From Mycoemilia scoparia (taxonomy: Eukaryota > Kickxellomycota > Kickxellomycetes > Kickxellales > Kickxellaceae), in contig JANBPU010000271.1 in NCBI GenBank assembly GCA_027575805.1, positions 1 to 20,861 of the forward strand: a stretch of 20,861 nucleotides of DNA. The letters are read 5' to 3'. The notes under the pieces were generated by a model that saw nothing but the letters and a program-made list of their open reading frames with translations, was not told where the DNA came from and ran no database searches. This document shows, piece by piece, positions 16,654 to 20,861 of this stretch. Every line of letters begins with the position of its first letter. Within the stretch, counting starts at the first letter, position 1. Made by a program: the position numbers and the translations under genes.

Positions 16654-17654
16654 CGTCGTTGAGGTTAGCTTTGGACAATCGGCATGCGCCTGGACAAAAG
16701 ATTTATAGGGCTAATAGGGAGCGAGGGAGAGAGAAATGTGGAATCCAGCAGACTGTGTGGTAGATATTATATATACAGTAGAGGAGGAGAGTCAAAGAAG
16801 GCCGAATATACACCCCGCCGATTGCAGTAGAATAGCTGGCAAAAGAAAGAAAAGACGTTGAGAAATCTGGTGATGGTGTGGTGGTGGTGAGGTGACGGAG
16901 GAAATGGGGAGCGGAGCATCGGGGTTTAAATACTGTTGCAAAGAATAGCAAAAAGACTTCTGTGTGGTAGCATGACGAGAGATAGGGTTAAGCAATACAA
17001 GCCTCCAGCATGCTCACGTACACATATATGAACCAGTGCAAGCATGTGGGTGGCCATAGTAAAGCAGCGATAAACTATACTATTCCGCCCATTGACCTGC
17101 GTATATCTTGATTGTACGCTTTAGGTACCAGTGGTGGCTGATGTGGTGGCAGACCCATTGATGCCTCAATCTCAAATTTACAAAAGGAAATCGTGCGACA
17201 ATAACCATGACAACTCTCTATTCTTGCTGTGCTGCGTATCTATGTATTTATTTCTCTCTTTGAATATCCGCCAATGCCACAATACAAATCCAATACAATA
17301 TCGTTTCTGGCCGCTTATATCTCTGTTTCTATGATTGTTGTTTTTTACGCTATTTTATTGCTCAAGAGCATCAGCAGCATTCGCTCTACTCTATATTACG
17401 CTGGCTTATTATAGTTGGAATTCCAACGAGCTGGCTTTTCTTTTGACATCTTCACGCACATAGTTACATATTTATTACGCTTGTGTGTATTTCAAAACAT
17501 CAGTAAAGGTGCGAATCTCTTCTAAACAATATATCCAACTATTCAATAGAGAAGTCCAATGGACGAACAAATCATTCTCGTTCTTTACTTTCAAAAGGCA
17601 TTACGATTCAATTGTGGTATTCAGCCATTACTATTTTTTCCATCGCACACGTAC
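16654..17654. other. Intergenic region with pyrimidine-rich plus strand
   Basis: It contains short hydrophobic plus-strand frames (for example 17274-17414, start MPQYKSNTISFLAAYIS). Their composition follows from T/C-rich DNA, so they are not called. No RNA gene was recognised. Confidence 0.45.
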
Positions 17655-17813
17655 TCAATCTAACCTTTTTATCTCTCTTTTTATCTCTTTTTTCGTATTA
17701 CTGCGTCTACTACACTTGTCTAATGTCCATCCATATATTTCTACTACTACTACTTCTTCTCCCGCCATCTCTTCTATTGACGTTTTTAAACAAAGTGTCC
17801 ATGTTGAAACCAT
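17655..17813 (-). CDS. Possible 52-residue small protein
   Basis: A complete ATG-to-TGA frame on the minus strand: start MVSTWTLCLKTSIEEMAGEE, a VVVVEIYGWTLDKC section, then a highly basic tail (KKEIKREIKRLD). A TATTATAAAA sequence lies just upstream on the minus strand, and a MITE-like copy (17859-17988) about 45 bases upstream. The overlapping plus-strand frames are hydrophobic and low complexity. No family is recognised. The GAA/AAG richness is simply the complement of a T/C-rich tract, so this may be chance. Confidence 0.22.
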   Translation of the reverse strand: MVSTWTLCLKTSIEEMAGEEVVVVEIYGWTLDKCSRRSNTKKEIKREIKRLD

Positions 17814-17858
17814 GTTTTATAATACTGACATCCAGTATTCTTTTCTACGCTTGGCTGT

Positions 17859-17988
17859 ATATGGGTAGGCTATTTTTGAAGGGTTAAATCAATATTATCA
17901 ATGATAGCGTGGGCTGACCAGTAAGCATGCAAGTTGAAACTACTGGCCTACTGGTAAAACCTGGCCCTTCAAAAATAACAACTCATAT
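17859..17988 (+). mobile_element. MITE-like inverted-repeat element, subtype B
   Basis: Left end ATATGGGTAGGCTATTTTTG then AAGGGT. Right end GGCCCTTCAAAAATAACAAC then TCATAT. The core differs from subtype A: it has GGGCTGACCAGTAAGCATGC and GGCCTACTGGTAAAACC, which are shared with the copy at 19752-19889. Confidence 0.75.
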
Positions 17989-18563
17989 GTTGGATCTATG
18001 ACTCGGCTGGGCTTGACATAATAGTGCAGAGTATATTTTGAATGCCTTGTCCTCAATTGCATTCAGAACATCACACATATATATAAAGATATATACATAT
18101 ATATGATTGCTACTTATAAAGCACACTATACATATTAGTATCTGACAACAGTACAAGGTTTAATTCCAAAATCCCATTCTATTTGAATGCTACACATTTG
18201 ACTTACATTGACACTATAAACTGGCAATTGGCCTCATCTCATAAGCACTACAGCCTCAAAGATTGTCAAATTACATAGGTTGCATGTCTAAATATCCAAC
18301 TCCCGATTGACCTGAACTCGCTGAACCTAAAACTACATCACTCTGCCTCTCCTTTTATGTATGAATGCATACTAATTTTTGATTCCATTTCTCAAAAACC
18401 CAAGACCTCAATGGGGTAAAAAACACTGTCAGTCAATAACACACCACATTCTGGCCCAGCATTGTAAAAGGCACAATGTGTTTAGTGGATGTTACCCTAA
18501 CCATTATTAAAATAAGCAGGCGTTAATATACTACCACTGATAATTGACTACAAGAATCTGTTG
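17989..18563. other. Intergenic, no gene seen
   Basis: TA-rich run at about 18078-18105. No ORF, domain or RNA gene was recognised. Confidence 0.5.
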
Positions 18564-18625
18564 TTATTTTTGAGACATGGCTTGGCACTGAGTGTGAGTA
18601 TTGCCAGAAAGCTGATGCTTCTTCT

Positions 18626-18658
<33 letters not shown>

Positions 18659-18935
18659 ACACACAGTATTATATCAGCATTAGTCAACACACAAAAATAT
18701 CAGAGTCAGTGAGAGACAAGCAATTTTAAGGATCGAGTAATTTTCTTCACTGTACTTTGTGTAACAGGCCCTTTGCTTATTAGAGAAAAAAGGAACTAAC
18801 TTGACTAAGCAATATAATTTCTTCTTTGATCGGCTTCTCTAATTTATTTGCACCAGAGAAACAGGTTTGGGTGATACTCAATGTTGCATATATTTGTGAT
18901 CCAAGAATGCGAAAATGGGTGTTATTTCTTGGCTC
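18564..18935 (-). CDS. Possible 3' exons of a spliced gene with a poly-Gln/poly-Lys end
   Basis: On the minus strand, an open stretch at 18801-18935 (ends KLEKPIKEEIILLSQ) could join across a 144-base intron (donor GTTAGT, CTAAT branch-like site, acceptor TGTGTAG) to 18564-18656. That exon encodes a Gln run, KKKK and HQLSGNTHTQCQAMSQK before a stop, in phase 0. No start codon or upstream exon was fixed, and the donor is not a good match. A plus-strand frame at 18826-19053 (start MIGFSNLFAPEKQVW, acidic end) overlaps and competes. Trinucleotide repeats keep all frames open here, so confidence is low. Confidence 0.18.
18618..18658. repeat. Compound microsatellite (CTT)n(CTG)n
   Basis: About four CTT units followed by nine or ten CTG units. 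Read on the minus strand it can encode Gln-Lys, Ser-Arg or Ala-Glu runs depending on frame. Confidence 0.9.
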
Positions 18936-19168
18936 TCATTATAAATGTAATATTGAACTTTTGGGTAACAATGACTATGTATATGTAATAAAGAAAGATG
19001 CAATTTTATGTATTATGTTTTGGGGGGAGGAGAAGGAGGAGGAGGATGAGTAGAAAGCCTATGCCATACTTAAAATACAACAATTCTAGTTTTTTCTCTT
19101 CATTACTTTTTCCTCCCCAAAAAATATAGATGAAGATAATGCAGCCTTTTTTTGTTAAAAGCAGTTGA

Positions 19169-19194
19169 ACACACACACACACACACACACACAC
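19169..19194. repeat. (AC)13 microsatellite
   Basis: Uninterrupted AC dinucleotide run. It causes the Cys-Val run of a minus-strand frame at 19006-19257, which is not called as a gene. Confidence 0.9.
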
Positions 19195-19412
19195 GCTTTT
19201 GAGTCTGTTTATTTTGAATTTGTCAGCTATTGTAAATGAGATGCTGTCACCAATCAAGCCCCCGATATTTTTCTTTGCTTTTGACTATACTTTCTTTTTG
19301 GTGTCTTGTGACGACAATGAGCCCTTTAGCACAAACATAGTTAAATAGATAGACAGAGGCAGAGCTAAAAGTCACAACAATAGGGTTCTGCAACTACAAT
19401 AAAGCGACTGAT

Positions 19413-19637
19413 CTATCCACACATTTGTCTAATATTGATTTTTTGAAATGTGTGGATATACTTTTCATATGTATATATTTGGTTTCTATAATGATATGAC
19501 TTGGCGGCAAGATAAAAGAAAATAGCATACATGTATGTGCTCGATCCACCCGAAGCATTGTGACCATTATGTAATTTAGGCGTCTGTAATCTCGTACCAT
19601 ACATACCATCATTGTTCTCTCCTTCTTGGTTAAACAT
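19413..19637 (-). CDS. Possible small protein (74 aa)
   Basis: An ATG-to-TAG frame on the minus strand with a polar start (MFNQEGENNDGMYGTRLQTP, then HNGHNASGGSS) and a Tyr/Ile-rich second half. A TATATTAA sequence lies about 30 bases upstream of the ATG. A 45-base intron (donor AT|GTATGC, acceptor ATTATAG) could be removed without changing frame, giving a 59-residue form. No domain or family is recognised. An overlapping frame (19394-19663) is less protein-like. Confidence 0.28.
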   Translation of the reverse strand: MFNQEGENNDGMYGTRLQTPKLHNGHNASGGSSTYMYAIFFYLAAKSYHYRNQIYTYEKYIHTFQKINIRQMCG

Positions 19638-19751
19638 ACAACTACATTTTGAGTAGCTGGCAATGACTATTAATATAGTTATCAGTAGTAGTAGCTGCTT
19701 TTAAAGGAAATATGAAAAAAGCCACATTGAATCTCTTTTAAATATATATAT

Positions 19752-19889
19752 ATATGAGATTATTCTTGAAGGGATAAAAGCATAGTCTGCATACTAGTGC
19801 ATTTATAAATGTTGGCATGGGTTGACCAATATGCATGATGAAGCTGGCCTACAAGTAAAAATTGGCCCCTCAAAAATAATGGCCCATAT
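19752..19889 (+). mobile_element. MITE-like inverted-repeat element, subtype B
   Basis: Left end ATATGAGATTATTCTTG then AAGGGA. Right end GGCCCCTCAAAAATAATGG then CCCATAT. It shares GGGTTGACC, AGCTGGCCTAC and the CAAGTAAAAATTGG segment with the copy at 17859-17988. Flanked on the left by a TA repeat. Confidence 0.72.
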
Positions 19890-19941
19890 ACATAAAAGCA
19901 TTTATAAATATATGTATGCATGCGAATGTCTTGAGGGCACA

Positions 19942-19985
19942 CATTATTTCGGATATATGCCAACTTTAAAAATCCGAAAATAATG
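19942..19985. repeat. Inverted repeat able to form a hairpin
   Basis: CATTATTTCGGAT (19942-19954) and ATCCGAAAATAATG (19972-19985) are inverse copies differing by one inserted base, with a 17-base loop. A third partial copy (TGTCCGAAAAAT) follows at 19984-19995. Confidence 0.6.
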
Positions 19986-20040
19986 TCCGAAAAATCTTGC
20001 GTAGTTGGGAATATGATAGAATGCTAAGTATACTAAAACT

Positions 20041-20068
20041 AATATTATTATTATTATTATTATTATTA
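20041..20068. repeat. (ATT)n microsatellite
   Basis: Nine ATT units, the first preceded by AATATT. It produces a poly-Asn frame on the minus strand. Confidence 0.9.
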
Positions 20069-20312
20069 GTGATTATAGCACTAGTATTGTGTATTGGGTT
20101 TGATGCATATATGAAATAGTCACTAATTTGCTTTGTATTAATAAAGAACAGCAATTAAATATTATTACCATCACAACAGTTAGCCACATAGACGCATAGA
20201 TAATTGGATGCCAATGTAAAGGACCTTCCAAACTTAGGAGTCTAAAATGAACAATCTAAGTTAATTATATATCTTTTATTGTATGTGTATGTGGTATTGC
20301 AACTCTGCTCTC

Positions 20313-20332
20313 TATATATATATATATATATA
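20313..20332. repeat. (TA)10 microsatellite
   Basis: Uninterrupted TA run. A similar one at 20734-20753 directly abuts the element at the window's right end. Confidence 0.9.
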
Positions 20333-20749
20333 GCTTCTTTGAACCTGTTCGGCTATATTGTTGGTATCGTAGTGGTAATAGTGGTTGCTATTCTAGCTTT
20401 AAAAGCCACACATACACAATAAACATGTTTAATAAACTAGATAATGGCAAAATACTTGTTGGCTTAGACTACAACTAAACCAGATGTTTGTATATTGGCT
20501 TGTTTTTATAATTTAAATATACTGTGACAATGAAGTATGTATCCCAATAAACATGTACTTCATAATTGATGTTTGTGTTTATATGGTTGGTAGCAATAAT
20601 GAGATAAGTCCAAGCTTAAGTTCAGGTTAGTAGTTTCAAACTATTTGTTATTGATCCAGAGAAAACATTGCTGCTGATATCGTTTAAACCCCCCAGAAAC
20701 ACTACAAAGATAAGAGTAGGCTTAGGTTTTAATTATATATATATATATA

Positions 20750-20861
20750 TATACATACGGAATATTATTTTTGAAGGGCTAAAATGTTGGATGTTATGCC
20801 CCCAGGGGTCCACCATAGGGGAGACATGGGTGATCTACCCCGAATCCCAATATGGCACAGC
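20750..20861 (+). mobile_element. MITE-like element, left part only (window ends inside it)
   Basis: GGAATATTATTTTTGAAGGG at 20759-20778 matches the left terminus of the family, preceded by a (TA)n run. The interior (CCCCCAGGGGTCCACCATAG and following) is unlike either subtype seen here, and the right terminus is not visible. It may be a third subtype or a larger element. Confidence 0.45.

Larger units (their letters stand above)
19986..20749. other. Intergenic, repeat-rich, no gene seen
   Basis: It contains an (ATT)n run (20041-20068) and a (TA)10 run (20313-20332). No ORF longer than chance or RNA gene was recognised. Confidence 0.55.

Noticed and set aside
17229..17887. Hydrophobic plus-strand ORFs resembling small membrane proteins
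   Set aside because: The DNA is T/C-rich over hundreds of bases, which gives Leu/Phe/Ser/Ile runs in any frame; the last frame runs into a MITE-like element.
19006..19257. Minus-strand frame with Cys-Val repeat and Leu-rich end
   Set aside because: Made by the AC repeat and a GGA-rich tract; the short piece IGDSISFTIADKFKINRL looks protein-like but has no ATG and no clear splice partner.
1..20861. tRNA, rRNA, CRISPR array, bacterial operon or phage features
   Set aside because: No T-loop/anticodon arrangement, no regularly spaced repeats with spacers and no ribosome-binding-site-led gene strings were seen; introns and gene style are eukaryotic.

Overview
The window looks like nuclear DNA of a fungus, probably an early-diverging (zygomycete-type) lineage. 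The main evidence is a copper-fist DNA-binding domain, which is known only from fungi, in a gene with two short GT-AG introns. Other support: an F-box-like/leucine-rich-repeat protein, AT-rich intergenic DNA with many simple repeats, TATA-like promoters and AATAAA-like 3' signals. The lineage below kingdom is inference from style and could not be tested.

Layout. 1-4800 is mostly non-coding. It holds two very small zinc-finger genes (1879-2253 and 3817-3948, both +) and several inverted-repeat elements. 4802-7525 (-) encodes a 907-residue secreted protein rich in acidic residues, His and Pro. Two spliced genes follow on the same strand: one ending at 7691, whose last two exons are clear, and one at 8835-9326 with three exons. 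A short ORF near 9700 is doubtful. 10111-12054 (+) is a three-exon copper-fist transcription factor of 588 residues with several Cys clusters. 12812-14404 (+) is an intronless F-box-like/LRR protein. 14405-20861 is gene-poor. It holds a probable three-exon microgene ending in a poly-His tail (15122-15458, +), a third single-finger protein (16387-16653, -), doubtful small ORFs and many repeats.

Three themes stand out. (1) Three short proteins each carry one C2H2/C2HC finger at the extreme C-terminus and share a C-x2-C-x3-F-x5-L-x2-H pattern. (2) Metal ligands recur: a copper regulator, a secreted His/acidic protein with Cys in acidic triplets, and a microprotein with a His tail. A common metal-handling role is plausible but unproven. 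(3) A family of about 95-140 bp inverted-repeat elements (MITE-like, termini ATATGG..TTTTTGAAGGG) occurs at least six and probably seven times, in two internal subtypes.

All splice models were read by eye from splice sites, phase and codon content. No homology search, RNA evidence or statistical gene finder was available.
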